Assembly (NCBI GenBank): GCA_030704615.1 | Contig: CM060732.1 | Coordinates: 63,593,053-63,657,052, forward strand | Direction of reading: 5' to 3' | DNA length: 64,000 bases | Origin: Takakia lepidozioides | Taxonomy: Eukaryota > Streptophyta > Takakiopsida > Takakiales > Takakiaceae | Shown: positions 1-12,064 of the stretch, in pieces | Numbering within the stretch: position 1 is the stretch's first letter | Layout: each line of letters begins with the position of its first letter | The notes under the pieces: model-generated | The model's database searches: none | Told to the model about the DNA's origin: nothing | Seen by the model: the letters and a program-made list of their open reading frames with translations, nothing else | Made by a program: the position numbers and the translations under genes

Positions 1-124
1 TTTGAGATTATATCATTCAAGACGATGGACCAACAGAAAAATGAACGTCAACTGTCCATCCGTTCATGGACATAATGCCATACAAGTCATAGATTCTGAA
101 GCCATAGAACTATTACGGCTTATA

Positions 125-448
125 CTAACTTATTAATAATACTGAGCCTCCTCCCAAACGGCTCGCAGTCAAGGCATGTGTCCGAAGATGCCTCCGGTTA
201 CCACAGCCACTTGCAACGGTCTCCGCACCAGAGGACATGGAGATACTTTCAGGAAGGTGAAACCGGCTGACATTATCATCTGAAATGTTACTCCCAACTC
301 TACTTGATGCCCTTGAAGCCTGCCGGCACGCCCGCCATTCTTCCCAATCACGCAGCTCTTGTTCCTCTTTTAGAATTCGTTCCTTGAATGTAAATGGGGA
401 CAAGCGATTGAAATGACAAATGTTAGGCCCAAAGTGGAAGTTTTGCAT
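125..448 (-). other. unassigned open frame downstream of the FCP1-like pseudogene
   Basis: I do not recognise this 107-codon frame. It has a charged, helix-like stretch (FKERILKEEQELRDWEEWRA) followed by a Ser-rich part. It lies on the same strand as, and downstream of, the FCP1-like pseudogene, so it could be a later exon of that gene or a remnant of a neighbour. I see no clear splice acceptor in front of it. Composition is the only support. Confidence 0.2.
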
Positions 449-620
449 ATGGATTTGTTGAGGTAAGAGTGCAAATGCAAATGCAAAAGCAAAAGCAATT
501 TTGGAAAATCAAATTCTGAACAAACAACAAAACAGTGGGATCCACATGCCTACCAAGGTAATCAGGTTCTTTTTGTTGTGGGATCCAAACACGAGGATCA
601 AGATATCTTCCATATCAGGC

Positions 621-1331
621 CTAGCAGGCATGGTCTTGACCAATAGGCTTATGATAACACTTTGTCCGGTTCTCGCTAATGTAATCAACGACCGTTGAAG
701 CTCCAGCCATCTCCGATATATATGGCCACACTGCTTTTGTCATATCATCCCGGTCATGCAAGCCGTTTGGTGAAGGCTTGAATGAGAAAGGGAAGAATCC
801 AGTATTTTGTGGGTTTCGCAGGCCTTTTGGTGGCTCATCATCTACAAGAAGTGTTTGCCCATGCGCAGCAAACGGTCTACCAGGGTACCTGACAATAACA
901 CTTTGAATATCCTTCACGAGATATTTCATCACGGGCCTGATATAACCGGTGGTATCCTAACAATCCTCAGCAGACCATATGAAGCAAAACTTTTTCGCTA
1001 TTTTCGTGGGGACGAAGCTCTCCAACATCCTACAAAGAACACCTCTATCAGCACATGACCAAATGGCCACGTGAAAATGCTTCAATGCAGGGTCCAGAAA
1101 CTCTAAGATTCCAGACCGAGGCACCACAAATGGTCTGTCAGGAACTTGGAGTGTCACATTCCTGTAACAAAATTTCTCCTTAAACAGTTCACCGCCGGTT
1201 GGGGGTGGCCGGTAGCAGATGAGTCCGTTGACACTCAAAATTAACATCCTTCTAAGGCGTTTTCTCCTGCAACTGTCGATGGAGACGGTGGAGGTTGCCA
1301 CCAAGAACGTGTGGGAGAGCGGCAACCACAA
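621..1331 (-). pseudogene. FCP1/NIF-type (HAD) phosphatase domain pseudogene
   Basis: The reverse strand encodes a plant FCP1-homology domain of the HAD superfamily, which normally removes phosphate from serine or threonine in proteins. In order I see the N-terminal strand LILSVNG (usually LDLNG), FHVAIWSCADRGVL, FCFIWSAEDC, then TLLVDDEPPKGLRNPQNT, the conserved second half of the fold. Two defects are visible. The first aspartate of the DxD nucleophile motif is replaced by Ser, and an in-frame TAG at 957-959 splits the domain, with the two halves in one frame. An upstream stop lies at 1344-1346, so no N-terminus or ATG is attached. This is a dead copy or one surviving exon of a dead gene. 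Family assignment is fairly sure, function of this copy unlikely. Confidence 0.65.
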
Positions 1332-1619
1332 ATCGTTTGTGGCTTATGCAAGATTTGCTTCGGAACCGGTACAGATTTTGTTATCTGACACCATGGCGAA
1401 GGTGCGCAAAGGATGAAACTCTTTCGTTGTCTCCCCTGACCTGCTTCGGTTGCTTTCGAATGTCACACGGGCACTGAGTGCTTTTTTAAAATATCTCATC
1501 CACAGAGGGACTCTATTAGAGTTATTGATGACTTGCGAGGCGCGGATGACTTATATTTGTACATCATCCTCTCGTACTAAGTGAAAACAATATCGATCAG
1601 TTTGACATTTTTTTCCGAC

Positions 1620-2215
1620 GGCATAGGCCAACCTAGGAATCCTGGAAAAGGGCAAAAAGGTACATGCTGACATCATCAAAACTGGGATTATACCATATTT
1701 CATTCTCGAGAATGCCCTTGTGGACACGTATGCAAAGTGTGGCTAAACGATTCGCGTCAAGTGTTTGACAATTGGCTCAACAAGATGTTGTCTCATGGAG
1801 TACAATGTTAACAGGATATGCTCAGCATGGGTATAATAAAGAGGCTATAGACATATGTGAGCAAATGATAAGGGAATGTTTCAAGCCCAACAAAGTTGTG
1901 TTGATTTGCATTCTCAATATGTGCGCGCGTCTTGCCGCCCTGGAAAAAGGCATATAGATCCATGGTGCCATCATCAAAGCTAGGATATTGACACGGATAT
2001 CCAGCATGGGTATGGTAGGGAGGCTCTTCGTGTATTTGAACACATGCAACAGAAAAGGTGAATGGTATCACCTTTGTATGTCTTCTATTGGCATGTAATC
2101 ACGGGGGGTCTAGGCCAGCACTATTTTGATCCCATGAGTCGAGATCATGGGCTCAATGCTACTGTGGAACATTATGGCTGCATGGTGGACCTTTTTTACC
2201 GTGCATGGTGGAATC
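1620..2215 (+). pseudogene. PPR (PLS-class) gene relic A
   Basis: Broken pieces of a PPR RNA-binding protein lie in several frames. From 1625 there is LEKGKKVHADIIKTGI followed by NALVDTYAKCG and a stop. From 1772 comes QQDVVSWSTMLTGYAQHG, the S/P motif core, ending at a stop near 1957. From 2110 comes GQHYFDPMSRDHGLNATVEH plus YGCMVDL, the start of the E-motif region. Such proteins bind organellar RNA and guide editing. At least three stops or frameshifts make this non-functional. The sequence breaks off after the E-like part around 2215. Confidence 0.75.
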
Positions 2216-2578
2216 TGAACGCTGCTTTGTCACCATCCACAATGGATTTCCTCCAGGAGTATGCAGGTGCAACTCCTACCCTAAATCCTCTCGTGGACAC
2301 TTGCATGCCAACTGCAAATGGCATCTTCTTGAAATTGCATGCATCACAAGAGAGACTCATCTACATTGTTTTTTGCATACAATTTCTAGCCAATATGGCA
2401 GTTTGGATTGACATTTATCTTCCTTCTTTGCGGCTGTCATTGTGCTATTGCAGGGCATGTGGATGATGTTGGGTGTGATGGGGCACCATCCGTGTCAAGA
2501 AGCAATAGGTTTGTGTTCTCCCACTGTGTGTAAGCTCAAATCTGTGGTGACCCAGTAGCCTAGTTACAGAGTGCAAGT
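2216..2578. other. spacer between PPR relics
   Basis: A minor open frame runs through this stretch but shows no recognisable motif. It looks like unrelated DNA inserted between, or captured with, two PPR relics. Confidence 0.4.
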
Positions 2579-3470
2579 GATTTGAGCCCTGGAAAGTGGC
2601 AGGGGAATCCATGCTGATATCATCAAAACTGGAATTCAGTCAGAAAATATTCTGACACCGCTCTTGTCCACATGTATGCCAGTTGCGGGAGTGTGAAGGA
2701 TGCGCATGAAGTGTTTGACAGAATGTCTAAGCACGATGTGGTCTCATGGAGTGTCGTGATCACAGGCTATGCTCAGCTTGGACATGGCGAAGAGGCTCTC
2801 AAAATCTATGAGCAAATGGAACAGGAAGGGGTGATACCTGACAGAGTCACGTATATTACCATTCTCGATGTCTGTGCTAGCTTAGAGCACTGGAAACAGG
2901 GAAGCAGATCCATGCTGACATCAAGGAAGTTGGAATTATGTCATATATTAATTTGGAGACTACCCTAGTCCATATGTATGCTAAATGTGGGAGTGTGCAA
3001 GAGGCACGTTAAGTGTTTGACAAAATGGATAATCATGATAGTGGTGTCATGGAGTGCAATGGTCGCAGGATATGCTCAATGTGGTCATGGTGAAGAGGCC
3101 CTCAAAATCTATGAGCAAATGCAAAGGGACTGAGTGATGGCTGACAAGGTTACATTCATCAGTCTGCTCACTTTTGTTTCCATCCTCTCTGGATGCAGCC
3201 ATGCGGGCCTAGTAGATACGCCGTCCGCTGCTTTGATTCCATTGAAGAACATGATCCTACAATGGAACATTTTGGCTGCATGGTAGACCTTCTTGGCCGT
3301 GCAGGGGAATTGGACAAGGCAGAGGACCTCATTAACAATATGCCAATCAAACTAGATGCTTCAGTGTGGGGGGATTTGCTGGTTCTTGCAGAATTCACGG
3401 CGAGGTGGAGGTAGCAGAACCGGCTACAAATCAAATTCACCACATGGGCTTGAAAAATGGGACGACTTCG
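2579..3470 (+). pseudogene. PPR (PLS-class) gene relic B with E motif
   Basis: A second PPR relic follows relic A on the same strand. The best part (2672-2968) reads MYASCGSVKDAHEVFDRM then DVVSWSVVITGYAQLGHGEE and GVIPDRVTYITILDVCAS, which is typical P-L-S repeat sequence. A further repeat at about 2970-3130 is frameshifted (VHMYAKCGSVQEAR, stop). From 3240 come [20 protein letters not shown] and, in another frame, [13 protein letters not shown], the E motif. No DYW domain follows. The relic ends near 3470, where similarity stops. Confidence 0.75.
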
Positions 3471-4361
3471 GACAACAACGACGACTTAGATCCACGCAGA
3501 CTTGAAAAACTTCCCAAACGGGCGTACCTGCCGGCATGTGTGTTTCTTTTGAAAAGGAACCTGGCAGAGTCGCATGAGCCGATCGATCCGTCGAGACCTC
3601 CTGAACTTCGTACCTGCTGGATATGGTGTCTGAGGCAGGGCTGAAGGTAAAAATGTGATTGGCAATACTGTCTGCAACTGTGTCAAATGCCCTTGGGTCG
3701 CTGTTGGTTTTTCTAGGGTCTGCAAGCAATAACTATGTACAACTGTCTATGTGGATGCAAAGTAATATTGACATCTTCTATAAAGATCGAGGGGGTAATT
3801 GCAGCAGTGAGTATTTGTCAATGGGCATTGACGAAGTACCTGTGCTTGACAGACGAACGGGTGCTGATTGCTATGAAGACTTTATGAACAGTTTTTGTGG
3901 CTACATTCCTCTCCCTAATGTCGAGGTTATTGTTGACCTTGGCCTTCTGCATTCCGCAGGGGTGCTCCTTTTGACAGAAACGTATGCACACACGCCTGTT
4001 TGTCTCTCGCCTGTCTTTTTGATGTGATGTCAATGCCAGCCCTAAAATCATTTGCCTGAAAGCTTAGGGAAGTTGGCTCCACAAAAGATTGGCTGAGCTT
4101 CCATGCCCTTGTGGTTTGAACTCCACAACTGGTGCCAGAAGGTATTTACACAGACTGTGTTTCAGGGTATGTCACGCCAACCTTGGCAAGAAGGGCCCAA
4201 GCTTACATCCTTGTCCTAAGCAGAGACCTCCGGCTCCTGCATGAGAACTCTCTGAGGGATGTGTTTTCTCTTTCTACTATGTCCTGTAGGTCTTCTGGGC
4301 CTCCTGTGGAAGTACTCAATATTTTCTTTGTCTTGTCCTGTTATCTTGATTGTCCTTTTGA

Positions 4362-4496
<135 letters not shown>

Positions 4497-5576
4497 TAAG
4501 ATGTATGCCAGTAATGTATCCCTCAACAATGTCATTGTTTCTGGACATCTTCAGTTCCACTCAAGCATTACACAAGTTAGCACCTGGGAAGGGGAGAGAT
4601 ATTGAAAGAGAGAGTATCAAGCTCCAAGAATTCGGTCACCCACATGCAAAAGCAGGCCACTTCTCAGTACCACAGACTGGCAAGAAATTCTTTAAGTTTG
4701 TTGAAGTCATTCAACACTTCCATCTCCAATTAGGGGCGCAATTTGTCTTCAATCTTCTCTTGGCAAGACTTTGCAGGATGTCTCATACACACGACCATTC
4801 CTGCTGTTTGCCAAGTGATTATAGCAAACTTTTTTTGTGGAGTTGGACTTCACTCCAGTAACAAACAAGCCTTCAAATCTGGTGGCATGGATACATATAT
4901 ATATGCACAGCAATATTGCAACGGGGTGGGGGGGGGACAATAAATATGATAAGGGTACAGATAAAGTGAGGATGTGTTCAAACAATCTCTGGGGAAAAAT
5001 TTCCAGTCCAGATCATACCCGCCGGCAATCCATATCAAGTCTAAGTAAGTTAGCCATGAGCAGGCAAGAGCACCTGCCTGGAGGGTTGAACTCTAGCAAC
5101 TAGTGAAACTGTTCGACAAAATGCTGTGGACATGGAATATTGTACCAATGCTGTGCTGACACTTGGAGCTGGTGATCCAGGCTGGCAGATTTGCGGGAGG
5201 CTGCAGTGAAGGCCTCTCATGATGCAGGAGACTACAAGAGCTCTCCGGCTAAACAATTTTAGTTGTCTCTTAATTAAAACATATAGTAAAGCTGCATGGC
5301 CCAAGATTCAAGACCAGTGGCTACCACATCCAACCAAGTGCCCATAGTAGACCAGAATGTTTTGTAATATTCAGGCTGACATAGTTACAAATCTCAGAAA
5401 CTTCCTTTCCACATATCCCGGCCCTAAGGTTGGCATCCAATTCTGCACAGCTCGATAGATAAGTGGAATTGGAAAGTGGCAGAACAAATATCAATAAATT
5501 TTATCAAGACAAAGATTTTTATCAAAACAACTTGGGCATGCACTTCAAATAATACAGAAAGAATGTTTTTTCTTAA

Positions 5577-5672
5577 TGATTTAATTAAAGACAAAATACA
5601 TGACGAACGCTGGAACAAATATGCATTAACTAGAAAACAACAAAGTTTCTTCATGAAACCGTGACATTAAAT
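5577..5672. repeat. dispersed repeat, copy 1 (second copy at 28.1 kb)
   Basis: The stretch containing AAGACAAAATACATGACGAA and TTCATGAAACCGTGACATTA recurs near 28,104-28,183 with a few substitutions and a short deletion. It is part of an AT-rich element of unknown class. Confidence 0.6.
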
Positions 5673-5989
5673 AAAAATCCAAACGTTTTGAAATCTAAAC
5701 CAATTGAAAATAAAGATGAAAAAGATATCATATAAACAGCATTCGTAATCCAGATTTTTTAACCACTTGTATAAAAAACGAGCCACGGTCATTACACAAG
5801 TCAAATTAATATCAAATGAAATAAATTCTCATCTTTTCATAAAACTTGGATATAGCCCATCGACGTGGACGTTGTTCTCAGAAGTCATCTTAATAGTGCG
5901 GAGGAACGCCCAGCCCTCATGTGTTGTTTTTTCTATATAAGACATTCCTACAAACTTAGCTAATGGGCTCCGGAACTTGGAAAGTCGGT

Positions 5990-6056
5990 TGGCAGTGAGT
6001 GAAATCCATAAGCTTACACCAGATGGTGAGGAGTTCAAACCCGAGAGTCCACCCCT
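5990..6056 (+). repeat. possible tRNA-derived (SINE-like) sequence
   Basis: TTGGCAGTGAGTG resembles a pol III A box. GAGTTCAAACCCG, about 40 bp downstream, resembles a B box. No tRNA cloverleaf is evident and no poly-A or target duplication was found, so this may be chance. Confidence 0.2.
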
Positions 6057-7017
6057 TAGTAACAAGGTGCCCTTTTCTTTTTATGAAGCCCTGAAAAATA
6101 GGTAAGGAAAAGTTAACCGTGCAGAAAGCCACGAAGGCAGAATAACGAGGTTCCACTTTCTTTTTTCTCTTCTCTTAAATAAATAGATAAATTCCGATGT
6201 AAATTCTGTTTTACAGGCTTGTACCATCTTCAGGCTTTGAGTTAAGGCCTGAGTGCTTCTCACAACTTCAAACCGAGACGCTGGAAGAAGGTACTGCCTC
6301 ATACTCTTTGCAAGGGTGCTGCCCTTGGCTCCATGTTTGTTCATACACTAACTGACTTCTCATGCCCTCACTCATTGAGTTTTCCTCGCTCTCTCTCCGA
6401 TGTAGCATCTGCTCTGGCCACCTTGGTAAGCACGCCAATGAAATCACCCTCGGTCATCACATAATTAGTGAGGACTGGTGATTTGGATTGACACTATTTT
6501 ACAAGATATGTACTGGTTAATAGGCAAGCTCAGAGGTGGGTTTTTCAGACTCATCATCATGGCCACCGGCAAGTTGTAGACATGGAATGCCTGCCATAAG
6601 GTTTGCAGGCTAAGGCGCAATTTATCAAGTTCATACGAATTCAAGGCTGCAACATCCACAGCTCCAGGAGGCTCCCCACGCACTGCCGACCAGAAATGCA
6701 ATAGAGGACTCACGGAGTTTACCTTTTATGTGGCGTACACAACATCTCTTAGGAGGCATTATGTTGATTCCAGGCACTGCTACTGTAGCCCTCTCTACCT
6801 AGCACAGATTGGGCACATGACGAGAGGAGGAAGAAGTGGATGCGACAGACATTTCCACGTGTTTTTCAGACTGATGCTCCACCCAGTGATCTGGCCCAGG
6901 GATCCCTGCTGTTTATGGGACAACTGCAGCGAACAGCAGCCATTCCTTAACCACAACAATGAAGAGCAGTGAGTTGCCAATCATTATACCTGGTACCAAG
7001 AAACTGGGTGCACCTCC

Positions 7018-7875
7018 CCTCCTCCCCCACCCCCTCCCCCACCGGGAAGTGGACCCTTACGAACCAACAAAGCAGTAAAGTTGAAACGGTCAGTGAAGAT
7101 TGGGAAGCTGCACAGGATTGTCAAAAGTAAAGTGGAAGGAGCAGCCCTGGGTCGGACAGGAGATGAAGCTGGGCCTGGCCGGTTACTAATTCAGGCTAAG
7201 GCATGGCTGATGCACCTGGCAGAGATCACCAAGAAGTATGTTCCTGTTGATCCTGTGTTCTGACATTTCTCTTTTCCAGATAAATCAGGTGAACCTGTTG
7301 TCAATAGTTGTAGGGTACTTGCTTTTGAGCAACATGAAATGAAATGCAGTAAAATGGACCTTTATAACGTCTGCAGAAAGCTCAAAGAGCTCATGGGACA
7401 AAAGGAAAGCAAGAAACAAGAAAGAATAAAAGACAAAGAGAGAAGCCAGCAGCAGCCCAAAAGCAACATGAAGCCTTGGTGAGGCATGTTTTCCTAGATT
7501 TCTTGTGGAAAGGAAGGAAGAGAGGATAACAAGGTTTTGTTGGGGAGGACAGGTCAGCATACTTCAAGAAGATAGAGGATGATGTGCAGCAGCATGCAGA
7601 GGCTATTGGGGAGGTTAAATTGGCCTCATGCGTTTGGGTAAGGAAGGGATGATTCTCTTATAAATTCTAACAACAAAGTGAAAGTAACCTCTTTTTCTCT
7701 CCACTTTTTCTCTCCCCACAGATAAAGAAGGAAATAGAAGCAGTGGACGGACCAATGGGCAGGAACTCGAGTTTTTTGCCAAGTCACATGATTCGGTTCA
7801 ACTTTTCTGTTCTTGTCCGATTGAAGGAAGCCCATGGTCACTCTCTCCTCATGTTGCCTTGTTTCGGCTATGGAG
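7018..7875 (+). pseudogene. At4g04980/CHUP1-like family gene relic, three exons
   Basis: Three exon-like segments with good splice signals match the C-terminal half of the plant family that includes At4g04980 and CHUP1-like proteins (associated with actin and chloroplast positioning). Exon 1 (about 7018-7235) encodes a polyproline run then KLKRSVKIGKLHRIVKSKVE and ends at donor GTATGT. Exon 2 (7553-7637, acceptor ACAG) encodes SAYFKKIEDDVQQHAEAIGE and ends at GTAAGG. Exon 3 (7722-7875, acceptor CCCCACAG) encodes IKKEIEAVDGPMGRN and MIRFNFSVLVRLKEAHG. The exon 1-2 join restores KK-SAYFKKIE, as in the family. About 60 residues expected between exons 2 and 3 are missing, and the proline run seems to change frame near 7020, so I call it a relic. 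The family match is from memory of conserved blocks. Confidence 0.55.
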
Positions 7876-7895
7876 GTGTGTACTCGGTGCAATTT

Positions 7896-8309
7896 TTATT
7901 CCTTTTGCTGCAACAATCTCTCCATCACAAGCTCTGCTGGAGGCCAGAACATTGGAGCGATCCCCCATTGACATAGAATGAAGATTTCTGTCTGTTGGCA
8001 GGGAGAACTGAGGTGGGAGTTGGAAGGAGGCTTGCTGGAGACAGTAGTAGGGGAGGATAAACTAGAGACCCGATCAGGACTGGGTTGTTTGTTGAGATCT
8101 GATTCCTGGGGGAGTACACTGATAACTTGGTTAGAATTAGGCGATTTATTCAGGATCAATCCTACTGGAGAAGGAACGGGCGGGGGTTTTCCAGCGAGAA
8201 CTGGTGGTCCAAACTCTCCATTTATATCTACTGTTGGTGGGGTCTCTGGTTCTGGTTGCTTGGAGGGGTCTTTTGTCTTCTCTGGTTGAAGCACAGCAGA
8301 GTTTGCCAT
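7896..8309 (-). other. Pro/Ser-rich open frame, unassigned
   Basis: A 137-codon minus-strand frame, open upstream to about 8380, encodes a Pro/Ser/Thr-rich peptide (QPEKTKDPSKQPEPETPP; LSSPTTVSSKPPSNSHLSSP). It is low-complexity sequence with no domain. The overlapping minus frame just upstream reads KVLMKLDELNQHVKVAVTQP after a TTTGTGCAG acceptor-like site, so the true frame, if there is one, is unclear. Confidence 0.2.
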
Positions 8310-10503
8310 TTCTTCTGGTTGGGAAGCAACAGGGTTTGCAGTGTCCCTGGTTGAGTCACAGCAACTTTCACATGCTGATTCAACTCATCCAATTTCATTA
8401 GTACCTTCTGACCTGCACAAACCCATCAGAATATGTTACTAACAGTTCGAACACCATCCCAAGAAACCTCTTAGTGTGGGATAGAAGCAGAAATGAAAGG
8501 AATGAGACTCGATAACATGCATGGAAAGCTCTTTCTGATGGGGGAACTTGACAATATCCAGCAGCGAATTCCTGGTGCATCACATATTAACATGCAAATC
8601 AAACCTGGAGTTACTGAAAATCTCCATTTCATTTCATATTTGAATGAGTGATAATCTGCAAGTTGCACACTCTGTTAGAGTGGCCACACCTACAAAGATT
8701 GACAATTTGAAAGCCAAGTTGACCTTGAAGAGATCATGTTACAGGGGAAGAGGAAAGGGGAAAAGAAAGAGAAAAGGTGAGACTCGCTTAATTGCTCCAG
8801 AGTACAGGATTCTTCTGAGAGCTCCCGACTGAGTTTGCTGATTTTGTTCTTACTGTTTTTACCCATGGCGAATTTTGACATGGGTGTAGAGCGGAAGGAT
8901 GGTGTGCGGAAGGAGGCAGGAGGAGTTTGGACATCCTGCCACGGTGGACATCCCTTGACCTTTTGTGTGCATTCCGCTTTTCCTCCAGCTCTGCACAATC
9001 CAAGCCCGTTGCTTATAGACAACTAGGAGCACAACAGTCTTGGGCCAGCAATGGCCCTTCATAGCACATGACCGAAGCTATGGGGTGATCGGTCATAGGC
9101 ACTATAAGAGTCATAGGCCTGTTTATCCTATATGGTGTCCGGCTTTCTCATAAGTTCTGCATTCTTTAGAGCCGATTGAACTCACTAATAAGAACCTACT
9201 CTTGTCACATTTGGATTCTTCATTAACTTGCATGGGCATTGACAAAGTCCAGATTAGGCATCCTCCATCCCTGTTATGCCTTATCAACCCACTCTAGAAA
9301 CGCTTATAGGCATACCTATGACAGATTGTAAAAACTTCATAAATAATCCACAAAATAAATTTCTTTCTCACAGTTAATAAGAATGCAAATGCCTTCATGC
9401 CACAATTGGTCCCATGTAGAAATTCTGACAGCAATGCTTATTTCCACGGAATTGGCATATCCGCCCTATAGCAACTGCATTCAACGGAGGTCTGACTGTT
9501 TGATTTGTATCATGAAGTAGATTGTGTTTCAGGTTTGAAGCTTAGGGAACTTTTCAGTTTGTGGATGACACGAGGACACCAAAGCACAGCCCAACGTCTC
9601 CAGGGAGAGCCTTCATGTCTCACATAACATTGGTGGATTGATCTGATTTGTGAACATGACGGAGATCCAAAATTATGAGCATTTTTATATTAATAATTTG
9701 AGAACCTCACTCAGTCATACGCACCTTGCATATCCTGCCAGAAACATATAGACACCAAGCTGTATGGATTGCCGTTCAAACACTATGGCTGACAGTGCAT
9801 AGAGTATGCAATTCCGTTGCAATGTGCCAAGGCCATGACCAATGTGCTCTGGCTTTCCATGACCAAGATGTCAGGGCACACTCTTTGAACTTCCTCGCAT
9901 ACCGTACTCTTTATATCTCCTTGCTTCAACCAGCCTTCAAACTCCACCTGTCATTAAAGAAAACCCAAACATGAAAAAAATACTGTGTCCGGCTCTCTTG
10001 TTCACAGCATTTACGACACCTACGAGGGTCGAACTGATGCTTTCATTCAATGTACCGACACCCAGAATATCCAATCTGTAATACAAACATAATTGGCCTT
10101 TGGAGTTTCCAGTCAGTCACACCAGCTTCAGCAGAGAAATGGAGTCAGTGAACTCTTCCACTGTACTTTCATGCGCCAAAGTTCGACCAAAGGAGAGGAA
10201 AAAGGTTTCGGTGAAAAAGGAGCACGATGTGGATTACTAGATTCCCTAAGAGGATGCTCCACTCATGGGTACCCGTGATCGAAGAAGCTGTGCACAGAAT
10301 AATCAACTGGCCTATGTGGACCATAAACTCTATATGAAAAAGAAGACAGGGAGTTTCGCTATCTAAAAAGATGTCAGCATCAGCCTCATAACTGACCAGG
10401 GCATGATCTGCACTTTGCATGCTGTACAATTGGGCAAATTAACCTTGTCATCTCCTGTTCCACCCATACGAGTCTGAGAAACAAGCCTGGCCCCAGTTTT
10501 TCC
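7996..10503. other. unrecognised, probably non-coding region
   Basis: Apart from the Pro/Ser-rich minus frame at its left edge and a basic/Ser-rich minus frame at 8690-9022 (TPPASFRTPSFRSTPMSKFA), I see nothing assignable. There is no RNA gene, no terminal inverted repeat and no clear transposon border. Confidence 0.4.
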
Positions 10504-10815
10504 TCAATTTGATTCACGGAGATTGATTTCAGATACCACACACAATAGAGAGGGAGAGAGATTGAGACAAGTGGCGAAAGCATGCTGATGGAGTGAATTT
10601 TTGAAGACCCAGTCAAGGCATATGATATGACAACACCGACCTGTGGTTGGATGGTGGTTGACTGGGAAGGGGTCGTTCCACTTGAAGAGAGAAAATGCTG
10701 AGCTCATGGCATGGGGATCCATAAGGATTTTGTCATTTGTGTCAACTTCCTTTTCATCTTCAGGGGGAATGACCGCTGCTCCAATCGCTCCACCCTCATG
10801 TTGGAGGGTGCACAC
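10504..10815 (-). other. open frame joined to the truncated end of a PPR relic
   Basis: The minus-strand frame encodes AAVIPPEDEKEVDTNDKILM and AFSLFKWNDPFPVNHHPTTG, then hits a donor-like CAGGTCGG. The composition is coding-like but I do not recognise the family. PPR sequence ends abruptly at about 10,815 (VKPDHIRFVCV) where this begins, so this is a breakpoint between a PPR copy and unrelated DNA. Confidence 0.25.
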
Positions 10816-11951
10816 GCACTGCCAACGCACACAAACCTGATGTGGTCGGGCTTCACCCCTTCCCCATCATTTGCTCATAGGTCTCCAAAGCCTCCATCCC
10901 GCACCCCTGCTGTGCATACCCTGCAAGCATCGCGTTCCACGACACCACATCTCGTTCAGCCATAGTGTTGAAAACTCCCTTTGCATCCTTAATGCACCCA
11001 CGTTTGGCATACATGTCCAGGGCAGTGTCCGGGATGACGTCTGGTACAATTCCAGCTTTGACGATGTCACCATGGACCTCTTTCCCCTTTTCCAGAGCTC
11101 CCAGGCTTCCACACGCATTGCAAACACAAACAAACGTGATGTGGTCGGGCTTCACCCCTTCCCCCATCATTTGCTCATAGGTCTCCAAAGCCTCCATCCC
11201 GTGCCCCTGCAAGCATCGCGTTCCACGACACCACATCTCGTTCAGCCAGAGTGTTGAAAACTCCCGTCGCATCCTTCATGCACCCACATTTGGCATACAT
11301 GTCCACCAGGGCAGTGTTCACAATGACATCTGGTACAATTCCAACTTTGACGATGTCACCTGGACCTCCTTCCCCTTTTCCAGAGCTCCCAGGCTTGCAC
11401 AAGCATTGCAAACACAAACAAACGTGATGTGGTTGGGCTTCACCCCTTTGCGCGGCATTTGCTCATAAAGCATTCCAGCTACCACACCCATGCTTGGTAA
11501 GTCCTGCCAACATTATACATGTTGACAAGGGTGTTGAGTAGAAAAACATTTGGCGTGATTTCACTTCAGATAATATGAGTGTGCACGTGCTTTCCAGCTT
11601 CCAGGCCTTTCATCTTGATGCACTTATGCAAGAGACAGACATACGCATCTGAATCTGCTGAAATGCCTCCTTAGTTTGAAGTCTGTAGAGCCTCTTCAGT
11701 CTGCCTGCCTCACAAAGCATCTTCACATGCCCAGAAGTGCCAGAAGAGGCATTGTGGACCCCCTCTCTTGATCCTCTTCCAAAAGCTGCGGTCATGGTTG
11801 AGGTGCCTGATTTTATCAGCTGTGCCGCTGCAGCTGCTGCCTTTAGTTGACCATCTACCCATGTAGGTTTCTTGTAGCTATTGATCCACAGGGAATCATA
11901 GGTCATCATGTGCTTGAAATCTGGCCCTCTTGAATGAATCTGGACCCACAT
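10816..11951 (-). pseudogene. PPR (PLS-class) gene relic C, N-terminal half
   Basis: Read on the minus strand, this starts with a leader seen in several copies in the window (SYKKPTWVDGQLKAAAAAAQ). It continues with the typical N-terminal PPR segment around VKMLCEAGRLK, then, after frameshifts near 11,600-11,420, PPR repeats: GIVPDVIVNTALVDMYAKCG, DATGVFNTLAERDVVSWNAM, and again DMYAKRGCIKDAKGVFNTMA. Repeat units are nearly identical to one another, which suggests recent internal duplication. The copy stops abruptly at 10,815 with no E or DYW domain. Several frame changes exclude a full protein. Confidence 0.8.
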
Positions 11952-12064
11952 TCTATCCCTGTTCCTTCAGCTATCCATGCATCTGCACAAATCATGCATA
12001 GGTCCTTGTCTTGCTGCTAACAGTTGACAATGACAGCCTATATTTGTACTAGGAAACACCCAAC

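Noticed and set aside
7280-7481. Coding-looking stretch DKSGEPVVNSCRV...KERSQQQPKS after an acceptor-like TTTCCAG
   Set aside because: It lies inside the 7236-7552 interval that must be an intron for the flanking exons to match their family. It may be an alternative exon, but there is no homology.
10871-11257. 128-codon plus-strand frame, and similar ones at 12,359, 45,271, 46,206 and 47,693
   Set aside because: Antisense of PPR repeats. The periodic PPR sequence keeps the opposite strand open.
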